Assembly: GCF_000144625.1 (NCBI RefSeq)
Contig: NC_014376.1
Coordinates: 3,744,501-3,808,500, forward strand
Source of the DNA: [Clostridium] saccharolyticum WM1
GTDB lineage: Bacteria > Bacillota > Clostridia > Lachnospirales > Lachnospiraceae
Direction of reading: 5' to 3'
DNA: 64,000 nt
In this document: positions 52,490 through 62,594 of the stretch, in pieces
Layout of the letters: each line of letters starts with the position of its first letter
Numbering within the stretch: position 1 is the first letter of the stretch
Position numbers and translations under genes: made by a program
The notes under the pieces: model-generated
Databases searched by the model: none
What the model was told of the DNA's origin: nothing
Seen by the model: the letters and a program-made list of their open reading frames with translations, nothing else

Positions 52490-53761
52490 ATGGCAGTAAC
52501 AGTGATAGGACTCTTGCGATTTGGGGTTTCTTTGATCTTTGGCATCACGGTGTCCGTTCTCTTTGCGGGAATAGAACTTACAAAGAAAAACAGGCTCGTC
52601 ACGGGCTTGCTCTGTGTCATTTTCCTTTTCGTTCAAACCGCCAGTTGGTGGCTTTTGGGCTTAGATTTGACATCAAAGCTGTATCCGCTGATTATCCATC
52701 TGCCGCTGATTGTGATATTCTCTTTATACTATAAACGTCCGTGGCTCATCTCCGTTGTCAGCGTGCTTTCCGGTTATCTTTGCTGTCAAGCACCACGCTG
52801 GTTTGGTTTCCTTGCAGGAGCCGCTTTGGACAGCAGGCTTGCAGATCATATTTTTTACATAGCATCCGTGTTTTTGGCCTATTATTTCTTGAAAAGATAT
52901 GTAGCCGGATCTGTTCGGCAGTTGATGGAGAAGTCCACAAAATCTTGCTTATTCTTAGGCGGAGTACCGCTTTTTTACTATCTGTTTGACTATGTGACCG
53001 CCATCTACACCGATGTGCTTTACAGCGGCACCGAATGGGCGGTACAGTTCATGCCCTCAACAATCTCTGTTTTCTATTTTGTGTTTGTTATCCTTTACTA
53101 TGCTGAGACACAAAAACAGGCAAGCCTTCAAAGAGAAAAGGATATGTTGGATGCACAGTTTAGATTGGCGCAGACAGAGTTTGCTTCTCTGCGGCAGTTA
53201 CAACAGAACGCCGCATCCTATCGGCATGATATGCGCCACCATTTTGCTTTTTTGCAAGGGTTGGCCTCCAAGGAACACATAGAGGGAATCAAAGAGTACC
53301 TACGAACTGCCCAGTCTGATATGGATGCCATCACGCCCACACGCTTTTGCGAAAACGAAACCGTCAACCTGATTTTGTCCGCTTTCGCTACGAAAGCGAA
53401 ACAAGGGTCAATCCTGCTGACGGTGGATGCGAAACTGCCGAATGAGCTTCCATTCAGCGATACTGAGCTTTGCTCGCTCTTGTCAAACGCCATGGAAAAT
53501 GCTATCCATGCCTGTGAACAGATACCTGACAGCAACAAACGCATCATCCGGCTGCGTATGTATTCCAAAAATAATAAGCTGTGCATTGATCTACACAATA
53601 GTTATCAGATAGAGCCGATATTTCACCAAGGGCTTCCAATATCACAAGAGCAGGGGCATGGCTTTGGCACAAAAAGCATAGCTCATATCGTGGAAAAGCA
53701 TGGCGGTGTATTTCAGTTTTCGGTTAAGGATGGCTGGTTTATTTTTCAGGCTACTGCATAG
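52490..53761 (+). CDS. GHKL sensor histidine kinase (AgrC-like)
   Basis: A 423-residue membrane kinase with about six transmembrane helices (residues 5-200), a coiled coil, the phosphoacceptor YRHDMRHHFAFLQGL, then a GHKL ATPase domain with LLSNAMENAIHAC and GHGFGTKSIAHIVEKHGG. It pairs with the regulator just upstream. The ATG lies 1 base after the regulator stop with GGAGGGGGG upstream. No autoinducer peptide genes are adjacent. It converges on the decayed riboswitch and sigma-like gene 3. Confidence 0.93.
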   Translation: MAVTVIGLLRFGVSLIFGITVSVLFAGIELTKKNRLVTGLLCVIFLFVQTASWWLLGLDLTSKLYPLIIHLPLIVIFSLYYKRPWLISVVSVLSGYLCCQAPRWFGFLAGAALDSRLADHIFYIASVFLAYYFLKRYVAGSVRQLMEKSTKSCLFLGGVPLFYYLFDYVTAIYTDVLYSGTEWAVQFMPSTISVFYFVFVILYYAETQKQASLQREKDMLDAQFRLAQTEFASLRQLQQNAASYRHDMRHHFAFLQGLASKEHIEGIKEYLRTAQSDMDAITPTRFCENETVNLILSAFATKAKQGSILLTVDAKLPNELPFSDTELCSLLSNAMENAIHACEQIPDSNKRIIRLRMYSKNNKLCIDLHNSYQIEPIFHQGLPISQEQGHGFGTKSIAHIVEKHGGVFQFSVKDGWFIFQATA

Positions 53762-53857
53762 GAGATTGTTTTATCTATTAAGTCCTCACATTGTGCTTTT
53801 TGGCCATCGTTCATAGCAAAAGCTCTGCCTGATATCAGAGATATTTGTAAAAGGCAG

Positions 53858-53893
53858 CAAGAACCTGCTCACTATTTTGAGATCAGGCTCTTG
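53858..53893 (-). terminator. hairpin after the decayed riboswitch
   Basis: CAAGAGCCTG...CTC pairs with GAG-CAGGTTCTTG, followed on the minus strand by CTGCCTTTT. It matches in position and sequence the platform hairpin of riboswitch 3 (AAGAGCCTGC/GCAGGCTCTT), and may also terminate the plus-strand kinase transcript. Confidence 0.6.
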
Positions 53894-53904
53894 TGATTTT
53901 TGTA

Positions 53905-53990
53905 GTTAGACTACCATAGCCTCCTAATGACCTTAACCCCTCGACTTTCACCACGGTATCATAAGGACATTTTTAAACCGTGGTGAAGTG
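53905..53990 (-). ncRNA. decayed c-di-GMP-I riboswitch relic
   Basis: The 3' half AGTCGAGGGGTTAAGG...GGCTATGGTAGTCT aligns with the GEMM-I copies (CCGAGGGTCTAAGG...CGCTATGATAGTCT), but the invariant GGACGCAAAG has become GGTGAAAG and the P2 stem is a longer CCACGG/CCGTGG hairpin. It lies just after sigma-like gene 3. Ligand binding is unlikely. Confidence 0.5.
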
Positions 53991-54038
53991 GGCAACATGT
54001 ATCAACAGACAATAATTATTCGCTGTTTACCGTTTAGG

Positions 54039-54533
54039 TTACCCAATGTCAAAAAACCTTTGCAACTTTGCCGTAGCTGCTTTTATACTTTCATGTACAG
54101 AAGTAAAATGCACTCCTTCGCAGCTTGCAATTTGCCGATAGGATAATCCTTGAAAGAAATGTAACAGGAACCGCCGCCGCTGAACTTCTGTTAATCCACC
54201 GCTGTCAAGAAGCTGTCTGGCGGCTTCTATGGCCTTTTCAGTATCTTTTTTATGTATCAGCTCTACATCAAGAGAAGCCGTAGCAAGCGCCTCCGTATCC
54301 TCTAAGCCATTGATACTGACATCCAAACGGCTTGTCCGATTTTCGTCTATGACCTGCTGATGATAGATTTCGTCCGACAGGGCTTTTAGTTCCATAAAGT
54401 CCTCTGCTGTTTTGCCGGGATTCTCCGCAAGGTAATCCTCCAATGTAATTTCCACAATACGGTCGGCAAAGCGGTACACAATGCCCTCACTGAACTTATT
54501 CAGTGCATAATCACTCTCTTTATAATTCTTCAT
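54039..54533 (-). CDS. sigma-70 region-4-like DNA-binding protein, copy 3
   Basis: A 164-residue paralogue of the copies at 25.6 and 38.9 kb: MKNYKESDYALNKFSEG, HTH LTEVQRRRFLLHFFQGLSYR with QIASCEGVHFTSVHES. It is the most divergent of the three (about 80 percent identical by eye). The start follows GGAGGAAAGGAAT; the SD is again within a hairpin. Downstream is only a riboswitch relic and a convergent kinase gene. Confidence 0.88.
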   Translation of the reverse strand: MKNYKESDYALNKFSEGIVYRFADRIVEITLEDYLAENPGKTAEDFMELKALSDEIYHQQVIDENRTSRLDVSINGLEDTEALATASLDVELIHKKDTEKAIEAARQLLDSGGLTEVQRRRFLLHFFQGLSYRQIASCEGVHFTSVHESIKAATAKLQRFFDIG

Positions 54534-54541
54534 ATTCCTTT

Positions 54542-54581
54542 CCTCCGATCTGTTTTGCTAAAATGCGAAACAAATCGGAGG
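54542..54581 (-). promoter_or_regulatory. SD-sequestering hairpin of sigma-like gene 3
   Basis: CCTCCGATCTGTTTT pairs with GAAACAAATCGGAGG with one mismatch/wobble; less perfect than copies 1 and 2 but same position over the SD. Confidence 0.6.
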
Positions 54582-54637
54582 GAGGACCACGGCAGTGAAA
54601 AGCCGAAAAATGTCGTATCAAAAGGAACTTTGTCAAA

Positions 54638-54684
54638 TACAAAAAGACAGCACTCTGCCTGTAAAAGCAAAATGCTGTCTTTTT
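54638..54684 (-). terminator. strong terminator after micro-ORF 3
   Basis: AAAAAGACAGCA pairs perfectly with TGCTGTCTTTTT with an internal TTTTGC/GGCAGAG pairing; the T-run is part of the stem. The sequence differs from copies 1 and 2 but the structure and place are kept. Confidence 0.85.
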
Positions 54685-54718
54685 ATATTTACCTATATGA
54701 ATTTGTCGTGCGCCGTCT

Positions 54719-54760
54719 CTATTTCCACCCCCGAAAAGGATGGAAGTTTGGAATGCTCAT
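54719..54760 (-). CDS. conserved 13-residue micro-ORF 3
   Basis: It encodes MSIPNFHPFRGWK, same length as copies 1 and 2, sharing Met1, Ile3, Phe6, Pro8, Phe9 and Lys13. The SD GAAAGGGGT is the 3' arm of a 12-bp hairpin (ACCTCTTTCGCT at 54788-54799 with AGCGAAAGGGGT at 54767-54778), a stem that covaries with copies 1 and 2. The motif is roughly M-x-I-x-x-F-x-P-F-x-x-x-K. Confidence 0.58.
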   Translation of the reverse strand: MSIPNFHPFRGWK

Positions 54761-54836
54761 GTGGTTACCCCTTTCGCTATGGCGCACAGCGAAAGAGGTC
54801 TGTACTTCAAATAATTCAGCTAAAACTGCTTATGAC

Positions 54837-54870
54837 AAGAGCCTGCCCTTATGATAGAGAGCAGGCTCTT
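54837..54870 (-). terminator. expression-platform hairpin of riboswitch 3
   Basis: AAGAGCCTGC pairs perfectly with GCAGGCTCTT; a short T-run (CAGTTTTAG) follows some bases later. AGCC in the 5' arm could pair with the P1 GGCT. Confidence 0.6.
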
Positions 54871-54886
54871 TGCAGTTTTTTTGCAG

Positions 54887-54965
54887 CCAGACTATCATAG
54901 CACAATGTGCGCCTTAGACCCTCGGCTTTGCGTCCCCATCTTTTGATGGGTTTGCCCTTAATTCA
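54887..54965 (-). ncRNA. c-di-GMP-I (GEMM-I) riboswitch 3
   Basis: GGGCAAACC, P2 CCCATC-AAAA-GATGGG (two base pairs changed on both sides compared with copies 1 and 2), GGACGCAAAGCC, GAGGGTCTAAGG, P3 GCAC/GTGC and TATGATAGTCTGGCT. It starts about 25 bases past the SLH3 stop. Confidence 0.9.
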
Positions 54966-54988
54966 ATTCTGTTTCTTAGAAATATCGG

Positions 54989-57900
54989 TTACTTTGTCTT
55001 TCTCACTCCATTTTTGTCCACCTCATAGCCGTCGATTTTGGTGCTTCTGGCAAGGGAGCCATCAGTGTAGAAGTAGTACCATTTGCCGTCAATCTCAAGC
55101 CACTTACCGGATATCATCAGACCGTCCTTAGTAAAGTAATAGGTCTTATTGTTTCCGTTTGCACCAAGATCCCAAAAGCCGACTAACATTGTCTTACCGG
55201 AATAAAAACGCCAGTTATCGCCGTCCTTGACCCAGCCGGTTTTCAGCGTACCATCGGTATTGAAGAAATACTTCACACCGTCGATGGTCTGTGTGCCGGT
55301 TAGAGCTTTGCCATCCTTGTAGTACAGGTACTGTCCGGCATCGTTTTGCGCCCAGCCCTGCGCTGTGGCAGGGTTGATGGTCAGCTTGATATAACGGCCT
55401 AACATGGAGGAAACCTCGGCACGGGTGGCATTTCCCTTTGGATTGAACTTATTGTCACTGCCGCCCATCATAATTCCTGCCTGCTGCATGGCTTTTACAG
55501 CGTCTTTGTATGCACTTCCAATACTGGAAGCATCAGCGTAGACGCTCGCTTCACGGGTGATTGGCAGCGTATAGCCGGTTGCCTTTGCATAGTTTGTAAA
55601 TATTACTGCGATTTCCTCACGGGTAATCGCCCTGTCCGGAGCAAACTGGCTGTTGCCGATGCCCTGAATGATGCCCTTACTGTACGCCCACTCAATATAC
55701 GGACGATAGGCACTGTCTGCTTTTACATCCGTGAAGCTGTTCTTTGTATAGGCTTTTGTATCCACTCCTGCCAGTCTGCCAAGGGCTGTTACCAGCATTC
55801 CCCGCGTCATAGCGGAATTGGGTGAAAATGCTGTGTCCGAGGTTCCGGACATCAGCCCTCTGCCTACCACGTAGTCAATGGATTCCTTTGCCCAATGGGT
55901 TCTGATATCTGTAAACTTTGCTGTCGGCGCAGTGTAGCCGATGCCGTACTGCGAGAAGTGGGTGGTTGTGAAAATAACACAGCCGCTGTTTGCATCATAG
56001 GCAGAGCCTGCAATGCGAGTAGCATTACCATTTGCGTCTACATAGACCGCATATAGACCACCGACTGCTTCATTCTTGCCCAGCGTATATGGAATAGATA
56101 CTGTTGCAACTCCACCACCAAAGCTGGACACTGTTTTTCCGCTTCCATAGCCTACCGTAATGTCATATATCGGTCTTGTGCCGATCATTTTTTTTGCTCC
56201 AGCGGAAAGATTTGTTTTTGGTGCAATGGCGATGTTGATATTGCCGGTGCTCTGCTTTTGGATTTCTGCCAGTGCCTTTTTGTCAAAGCTTACCGAGACA
56301 AGGGAGCCATTGATTTCAAGGCTGCTTACCCCAGCGCTCACAAGGCTGTCCAGAGAGTTGCGTGTCAGCGTTGCCGTCAGGGAATCTGTGCCTTTTGGCA
56401 TGGTTACATCCAGCGCAACGGTGATGCCGTTTGCTGTTTTGCCCTGTGCCTTTGCATCCGCCTGCGCTTTGGCAATGGCATCCGTTACCGATTTATCCGG
56501 GATAGATGCGCTTGCAGAGCCGTTTGTTCCTGCGGTCGCTGTGACAGGAGTGGCCGCCGTTACCGGCTGATTTGGTGTCTTTTCCGGTGTTGTTGGGGTA
56601 CTGCCGGAGCCGGAGCTTCTGCCTGAAGAAGAACCGCCACCCGAGTGCGGCGCAGCAGGCGTACCCACTGCCGAAGCTTCTGCACCGTTGCCGATTCCAT
56701 TGACTGCCCGAAGCTTAAAGGTATAGGCCGTGCCATTGGTAAGCCCGGTAACGGTATGGGTATTCACAAGATCGACATCCGTCCAATTTGTGCCGTTATT
56801 GTTGGAAATTTGATATTTTGTAATTGTACTGCCACCGTTAAAGGGCACTGTCCAGTTCAGTGTGATTTGCGCGTTGCCCGCTGTGGCAGTCAGCACCGGC
56901 GCATCGGGTACGACGGCGGGGACTGTCTTTTCGGCGATTATTATGCCGCTGTAATTACCTGTGCCGGTCACCTGTACGGAGATTGCTTTTCCAATATCAC
57001 TTCCGGTGATGGTATAACTGCTGCCGTCCACACCACTGATAATGCTACCCTCACGAAGCCACACTATGGAAGTGGTTGCGTCGCTTGGGATCAGGGAAGC
57101 GGTGTTCAGTGTGAGTGTATCGCCTAATGCAGTTGTTCCGTCGATGGAAACGCTGCCCCCCAGTGGGATTCTGCCGATTTCCACCGTGTTGCTTTCCAAA
57201 GTTCCCACATAGTTACCCGTTCCCGTTACTTTGACGGCAAGGAGGGAGCCAATGGTGTCGCTGGCACTGTCTGCTACTATATAAGTCTGATTTGTTGCGC
57301 CGCTGATTGCCACACCATTTCGATACCACTGGTAGGAAAGGGTTGCGCCGTTCGGTGTAATGCCGCTTATATTCGCTGTGAGGGTATCGCCCTCGTCAAT
57401 TCTGCTCGCATCACCGCCGCCTTGGGTCACGACAATCGAAACCGTGCCGTCAATCTGTTTGGCGGTAATATTAGCGGTTGCATCTACTGTGCCGAAAAGG
57501 GTGTAATTATTCGCCCTTTCCGTGGAATTGAGCACGGGTGTTACGGTGACGGTTTTTCCCGTGCCGACATTTGCACTGTCAAACATACCTGTGGCGGTAT
57601 AGTCGGTGCCAAGAACCAGGCTCTCGCGGTCAACCAAGCCGCTGAACACGACGGCTGTAACCGCAGCGATAGCATTACCGTCATACTCCTTGTTTGTTGC
57701 CGTGGCGGAGGCGAAGCCAAGCAACTTTGTGGTGATGTTCACCGTTACATCGGTAGGCTGGGTTAGGGTGTAGTTGCCCGCGGCCGCGCCGGTGAGGGCA
57801 CAGCCGGTTATCGTAACCGGCTTGTTTTCTCCCGCATTTGCGTCCGATGTGGTGCCTGTCCCCAAAGTGAAGCCCACGTCTCCGACATCGCCGTCTTCCA

Positions 57901-60900
57901 CGCCGGAAAGAATGCCATCGATAAGCGCAACGGCGATGGTGCCGTCATAGACACGGGGTAATGCGATTATGCCGTTGATGGTAACTGACTTTGACCCAAT
58001 GGTGAAGTTACCCAGCGAAATGTCCGTTGCTGCGTTGTACACCGTTCCGGCGGTTACATCTGCTGTCACCGCATAGGTACCGACATTTGTCGGAGGGGTC
58101 GTTGATCCGCCATAATTCAGCGTTAAGGTGCCCGCTCCGCCGGGTGCGATGACGGGAAGCGACTGCGCCGATCCGTTATAGGTTTTGGTTCTATCGCTTT
58201 CTTCAATTGTAAAATCCGCCGCTGTCAAGTCCCGCTTGCTCACCGCGAGAGTGACGGATGTTTTATTATTAGGATTGCTGACCGATTGGGCGGCAACGGT
58301 GATATTACCCGTAAACTCGGCGGGAATATTGAATGTGCCGCTGCCGTCTGTCATGGAAATTTCCGTGAGGGTGCTTATGTCTGCACCCTGCTGCCATTTC
58401 ACCGTAATGTCCGGGTTCGTCCAGCTCTCCATACCGGCAACGGTTACCGTGACCGTCTGCGGGTTAGCGCTCGCAAGGGTGGTGTAGGCACTGCCGCTGC
58501 CGCTTACATCCGTTCCCGAAAGAACCACGGACAGTTCATCGGTGGAAAGATTCAGCAGATACCGCTCAGGCGCGCCGCTTTGCCCGGAAATATTCTTTAG
58601 GGTAGGTAGCTTGCCCTCCGCAAGGTCCCACACTGCGGTATCCCAGTTTGCCGCAGTCGTCCAGAAGCTGCCGCCAAACAGCGTGGCGGAGGTTAAATCC
58701 GCGCCGTCTTTGGCATCTAACCCTTTATTAGCCCATGTGCCGGGGATGCCGGTGTAGGCGTAGTTGCTCTTGAGCGTGCCGCTGCTTTCAACACTACCGA
58801 CCACACGCCCTACGCTGCTTGTACCGGAAATGGAGGGATTTAATGCAGTACAGTTTTGCACTTTGCTGCCGTAAACTCTCCCCGCTACGCCGCCGACATA
58901 CTGGTTGCCAGTGACGCTGCCGGAGGTATAGCAGTATTGTACCATGGCAGAGGAGCTAGTAACCTGCCCCACCACACCGCCGACGTCATTTTTGCCGCTG
59001 ACGCTGCCGGTGCTATAGCAGTTTTGCACGGTGCCAAAAATGAACCCCGCCACACCGCCGACTTGGTTTCCGGCACCGCTGACGCTGGCGGTGCTATAGC
59101 AGTTTTCCACTGTACCGGGAGCATACCCTACCACTCCGCCGATAGTGTTTGTGCCGCTGACGCTACCGGTGCTGTAGCAGTTTTGCACAGTGCCGGCAAG
59201 CTGCCCCGCCATGCCGCCGACATAGCTTTTGCCGCTGACACTGGCATTTACCACACCAAGGTTTTGCACCATACCGTTGGAGCCGATGGCCCCAAACAGC
59301 CCTTGGTAATCGACGCTCGGGCGGTTGATTGTAAGGTTGGCGATGGTTTTATCGTTGCCGTTAAATTTACCGTTAAAAAGCTTTGTATCACTTCCGATGG
59401 GCACCCAACCGGTATTATCTCCATTGGGGTCAATGCCCAAAAGGTCAAGATTATTTTCCAGCCAAAAGTACTTGTCGGCAAAATTATTCCCCGCATTTAC
59501 AAGCTCCGCCAGCTTGGCAAGGTCTGCGGCGGTTTTGATGAGGTAAGGGTCGTCTTTGGTAAGTCCCGAACCCTCAAAGGGGGCTGCGCCCTCCGCCTGT
59601 AAGTAAGCGGGCATATCCGCCGCTGTGCCACCCAAGCCGGGCAGCTTGCCTGCTGTGTATGTCCACGGGGTAGTTTTAAAAGCTGAGGGGAAAGCGCCCG
59701 CTGTTTGCAGGGCGGCTTTGTCTTTGCCCTCGCCGTCTATTTCATTGCCGCCCTCCGCCAGCGAGCCTTTGGGACTGCCGCCCACCGTCACTGTCATGCC
59801 GCTAAAGGCGATGTTGCCGGAGAGAGCTCCGCTTTGTAGGCGCCCCGTTATGCGACCGATGCCATTGGCGGTAGATGTTGCTGTTACGCCGGAGTTTAGC
59901 GCGGCGCAGTTTGTTACCGTGCCATTTTGTACACGTCCCACCAAGCCGCCGGCATTAACGTTGCTTCCTGTGGCGGTTACCTGCCCTGTGGCATAGCAGT
60001 ATCTCACACTACCGCCGTTATTGACATTTCCCGTCACGCCACCGACATAGTCATTACCGCTGATGCTGCCGGTGACATAGCAATTATCCACTGTGCCGCC
60101 ACCAACATATCCCGCCACGCCGCCAACATATTCATTCCCGCTGACGCCGACAGTCACCACACCGAGGTTTTCCACCATACCAGCACCAATATATCCGAAA
60201 AGTCCCTGGCAAGTGCTGCCGGTACGGTTGATGGTCAGTCCTGTGATCTGCTTGCCGTTACCGTAAAAAATACCCTTAAATGGCTTTAGTGAATCAGCCC
60301 CGATGGGCACCCAGCCCTCACCGCTTGCATAGCCCGAAAGGTCGAGATTGTTCATCAGCTTATAATATTTGCTGTCATAGTCTGTATTCCCCGCATTCAC
60401 AAGCTCCGCCAGCTTGGCAAGCTGGGCAGGTGTGCTGACTTGGTAGGGGTTTGCTAATGTGCCCTCGCCACGGAAATTCAGGTCGGTGCCGTCTGCAATA
60501 TGGGTAGGCATGGTATCATCCTGCACACCTGCGGCAAAATCGGCGAGGATGGGCAGTTTGCCTGCCGTGTATGTCCAGCCGTCTGCTGAGGTGAAGAGAT
60601 TAGACAGCACACCACCTGTATCTTCCTTGAGGGCGGCAGCGGTTGTGTCTGCGCCGCTGTTATTGTTTGCCGCACCGCCTGTCACCATACTGCCGTTTAC
60701 CGTCATACCGCTAAAGGCGATGTTGCCGGAGGCAGTACCGCCGATAATACCCCCCGCTACACGGCCCGCATTGCTGCCATCGGAAACAGAAGGGTTCAGC
60801 GCGGCGCAGTTTTGCAGAGTGCTGGTCACAGACCGACCCGCCACACCGCCGACATATTGACCGGTGCCGGTGACGCTGCCGGTGCTATAGCAGTTTTGCG

Positions 60901-62515
60901 CGGCGCCACCGTCAAGAAGTCCTGTCACACCGCCGACAAAGCCTGCGCCGCTGACACTGCCGGTGCTGTAGCAGCTTTGCACCCTGCCGCCGCCGATAAT
61001 ATCTCCCGCTACGCCGCCGACATATTGACCGGTGCCGGTGACACTGCCGGTGTTGTAGCAGCTTTGTACCGTACTGCCGTAAACCCGTCCCGCCACGCCG
61101 CCGACATTGCTTGTGCCGCTGACGCTGCCGGTGTTGTAGCAGTTTTTCATGGTGCTGCTACCGCTAATCTGCCCCGCCACGCCGCCGACATACTCAGAGC
61201 CGCTTACATTTCCGGTGACATAGCAGTTTTCCGCCGTGCTGCTATCAACATACCCCGCCACGCCGCCGACATAATCGCCGGTGACAGTAATGTTGGCATT
61301 CACCACACCGAGGTTTTGCACCGAGCCTCCTTCAATACACCCAAACAGTCCCTGAACGTCTTGGGAGCGGTTAATGGCCAGTCCGGTAATCACGTGATTT
61401 CCGCCGTCAAAGTTTCCCTTGAAGTTTTTTGAAAAATTACCGATGGGTGTCCAGCCGCCGTCGGCATTGTAGCCGGAAAGGTCGATATCATTGTCCAGCT
61501 TTAAGTATACCTTGCCGCTTGCCGTACCAAGGAAGATCGTTTCAAGCTGACCCGCATTGGTCAGCGCGGCAATTTCGGCAAGCTGCGCCGCCGATCCAAT
61601 CAAAAACGGGTCGGTGTCGGTTGCGCCGCCGCCAAAAGAGAACATGGCAACGCGAGGCTCTCCAGCGCGTACCACCACCGCAAGGTGGGGAAGTTCTTCC
61701 GTGGTGCTCAAGACCCCCTCAAGCTGTGCCGTGAAAAGATACAGTCCCTTGGTGTCTCCGTCGTAGGCAGGCTCCGCTTGCCATGTGACCGGCACCTCAG
61801 CGGATTTCCCCGCCACCGTGGCGGCAAGGCTTGCGGGCAGGTTTAGCTGCTCCTGCGCCGTGCCATACTCCACCGACTGCCAGCGAATCTCGTCCGCAAG
61901 CGCATCAAAGGCGGTAACCACCCCTGTGGGTGTGCCCACCGTTACGGTGATAACAGGAGGCTCCGCACTGACGGCAAAGTCCTCAAATTCAGCGGTGAAG
62001 ATATAAACTCCCGCTGTATCGCCGTCATAATCCGGGGAAGAAGTCCACTCTGCCGGTACGGGAATATTCATTTCCATATAGGACGGTTCCTCTGCGGACG
62101 GCTCCTGTGCGTCAGACGGTGTGCCTTCCTGCGGTTCATCGTCAGCAGGGGCGGACGCATCTTCGCCATCTGCATCGCCGGAGGATTCCTCACTCTCCTG
62201 TGTGCCGTTATCATCTTCCTGTGTCGGTTCGCCGGAATCCAGAACAGGCTCATCCGGTTCCGGTTCATCGGCTGCTGTCGCCACCCGAACGGTCACGTTC
62301 AGGCTTTGGGGCAAATCCAAATCCTCCAGCGAGGTGCCAAGGGCAACCTGATGGGTTATAATCTCCTCTGATAATGTCCCAAAGGCGATGATTTCGCCCT
62401 TTGGACTATTACTTTCTGCGGTCTGTGCCGCCACCGAAATCGGCGTCATGCCAAATACCATCAGGAAAGACAGCGCAAGTGCTGTCAGCCTATGGGCTGG
62501 TTTGTGTGTGTTCAT
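54989..62515 (-). CDS. giant SLH-domain surface protein SLH3 with cell-wall-binding repeats
   Basis: A 2508-residue exported protein. A signal peptide (to about residue 30) and the same GEIIAFGTLSEEIITH start as SLH1/2 lead into an acidic linker of about 60 residues, Ig-like repeats, three long GLUG-repeat blocks (CYNTGSVSGTSNVGGVAGRV type), MBG and YDG domains (NGSAQSLPVIAPGGAGT and YDGNAIAAVTAVVFSG), Ig-like and fibronectin III domains (ITLNWTVPFNGGSTITKYQI), a Gly/Ser linker, three SLH modules from about residue 2195 and C-terminal choline-binding-like wall repeats (GWVKDGDNWRFYSGKTM) in place of LysM. It is probably an adhesin. Its operon begins with two degenerate receiver proteins. Confidence 0.93.
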   Translation of the reverse strand: MNTHKPAHRLTALALSFLMVFGMTPISVAAQTAESNSPKGEIIAFGTLSEEIITHQVALGTSLEDLDLPQSLNVTVRVATAADEPEPDEPVLDSGEPTQEDDNGTQESEESSGDADGEDASAPADDEPQEGTPSDAQEPSAEEPSYMEMNIPVPAEWTSSPDYDGDTAGVYIFTAEFEDFAVSAEPPVITVTVGTPTGVVTAFDALADEIRWQSVEYGTAQEQLNLPASLAATVAGKSAEVPVTWQAEPAYDGDTKGLYLFTAQLEGVLSTTEELPHLAVVVRAGEPRVAMFSFGGGATDTDPFLIGSAAQLAEIAALTNAGQLETIFLGTASGKVYLKLDNDIDLSGYNADGGWTPIGNFSKNFKGNFDGGNHVITGLAINRSQDVQGLFGCIEGGSVQNLGVVNANITVTGDYVGGVAGYVDSSTAENCYVTGNVSGSEYVGGVAGQISGSSTMKNCYNTGSVSGTSNVGGVAGRVYGSTVQSCYNTGSVTGTGQYVGGVAGDIIGGGRVQSCYSTGSVSGAGFVGGVTGLLDGGAAQNCYSTGSVTGTGQYVGGVAGRSVTSTLQNCAALNPSVSDGSNAGRVAGGIIGGTASGNIAFSGMTVNGSMVTGGAANNNSGADTTAAALKEDTGGVLSNLFTSADGWTYTAGKLPILADFAAGVQDDTMPTHIADGTDLNFRGEGTLANPYQVSTPAQLAKLAELVNAGNTDYDSKYYKLMNNLDLSGYASGEGWVPIGADSLKPFKGIFYGNGKQITGLTINRTGSTCQGLFGYIGAGMVENLGVVTVGVSGNEYVGGVAGYVGGGTVDNCYVTGSISGNDYVGGVTGNVNNGGSVRYCYATGQVTATGSNVNAGGLVGRVQNGTVTNCAALNSGVTATSTANGIGRITGRLQSGALSGNIAFSGMTVTVGGSPKGSLAEGGNEIDGEGKDKAALQTAGAFPSAFKTTPWTYTAGKLPGLGGTAADMPAYLQAEGAAPFEGSGLTKDDPYLIKTAADLAKLAELVNAGNNFADKYFWLENNLDLLGIDPNGDNTGWVPIGSDTKLFNGKFNGNDKTIANLTINRPSVDYQGLFGAIGSNGMVQNLGVVNASVSGKSYVGGMAGQLAGTVQNCYSTGSVSGTNTIGGVVGYAPGTVENCYSTASVSGAGNQVGGVAGFIFGTVQNCYSTGSVSGKNDVGGVVGQVTSSSAMVQYCYTSGSVTGNQYVGGVAGRVYGSKVQNCTALNPSISGTSSVGRVVGSVESSGTLKSNYAYTGIPGTWANKGLDAKDGADLTSATLFGGSFWTTAANWDTAVWDLAEGKLPTLKNISGQSGAPERYLLNLSTDELSVVLSGTDVSGSGSAYTTLASANPQTVTVTVAGMESWTNPDITVKWQQGADISTLTEISMTDGSGTFNIPAEFTGNITVAAQSVSNPNNKTSVTLAVSKRDLTAADFTIEESDRTKTYNGSAQSLPVIAPGGAGTLTLNYGGSTTPPTNVGTYAVTADVTAGTVYNAATDISLGNFTIGSKSVTINGIIALPRVYDGTIAVALIDGILSGVEDGDVGDVGFTLGTGTTSDANAGENKPVTITGCALTGAAAGNYTLTQPTDVTVNITTKLLGFASATATNKEYDGNAIAAVTAVVFSGLVDRESLVLGTDYTATGMFDSANVGTGKTVTVTPVLNSTERANNYTLFGTVDATANITAKQIDGTVSIVVTQGGGDASRIDEGDTLTANISGITPNGATLSYQWYRNGVAISGATNQTYIVADSASDTIGSLLAVKVTGTGNYVGTLESNTVEIGRIPLGGSVSIDGTTALGDTLTLNTASLIPSDATTSIVWLREGSIISGVDGSSYTITGSDIGKAISVQVTGTGNYSGIIIAEKTVPAVVPDAPVLTATAGNAQITLNWTVPFNGGSTITKYQISNNNGTNWTDVDLVNTHTVTGLTNGTAYTFKLRAVNGIGNGAEASAVGTPAAPHSGGGSSSGRSSGSGSTPTTPEKTPNQPVTAATPVTATAGTNGSASASIPDKSVTDAIAKAQADAKAQGKTANGITVALDVTMPKGTDSLTATLTRNSLDSLVSAGVSSLEINGSLVSVSFDKKALAEIQKQSTGNINIAIAPKTNLSAGAKKMIGTRPIYDITVGYGSGKTVSSFGGGVATVSIPYTLGKNEAVGGLYAVYVDANGNATRIAGSAYDANSGCVIFTTTHFSQYGIGYTAPTAKFTDIRTHWAKESIDYVVGRGLMSGTSDTAFSPNSAMTRGMLVTALGRLAGVDTKAYTKNSFTDVKADSAYRPYIEWAYSKGIIQGIGNSQFAPDRAITREEIAVIFTNYAKATGYTLPITREASVYADASSIGSAYKDAVKAMQQAGIMMGGSDNKFNPKGNATRAEVSSMLGRYIKLTINPATAQGWAQNDAGQYLYYKDGKALTGTQTIDGVKYFFNTDGTLKTGWVKDGDNWRFYSGKTMLVGFWDLGANGNNKTYYFTKDGLMISGKWLEIDGKWYYFYTDGSLARSTKIDGYEVDKNGVRKTK

Positions 62516-62594
62516 AGGTGTTCCTCCTTGTTCGTTTTGCGTTATTTTAAGCTTTGTCTTACTTATGTTTCATCTGCTTGGGGACGGCAAAAAC

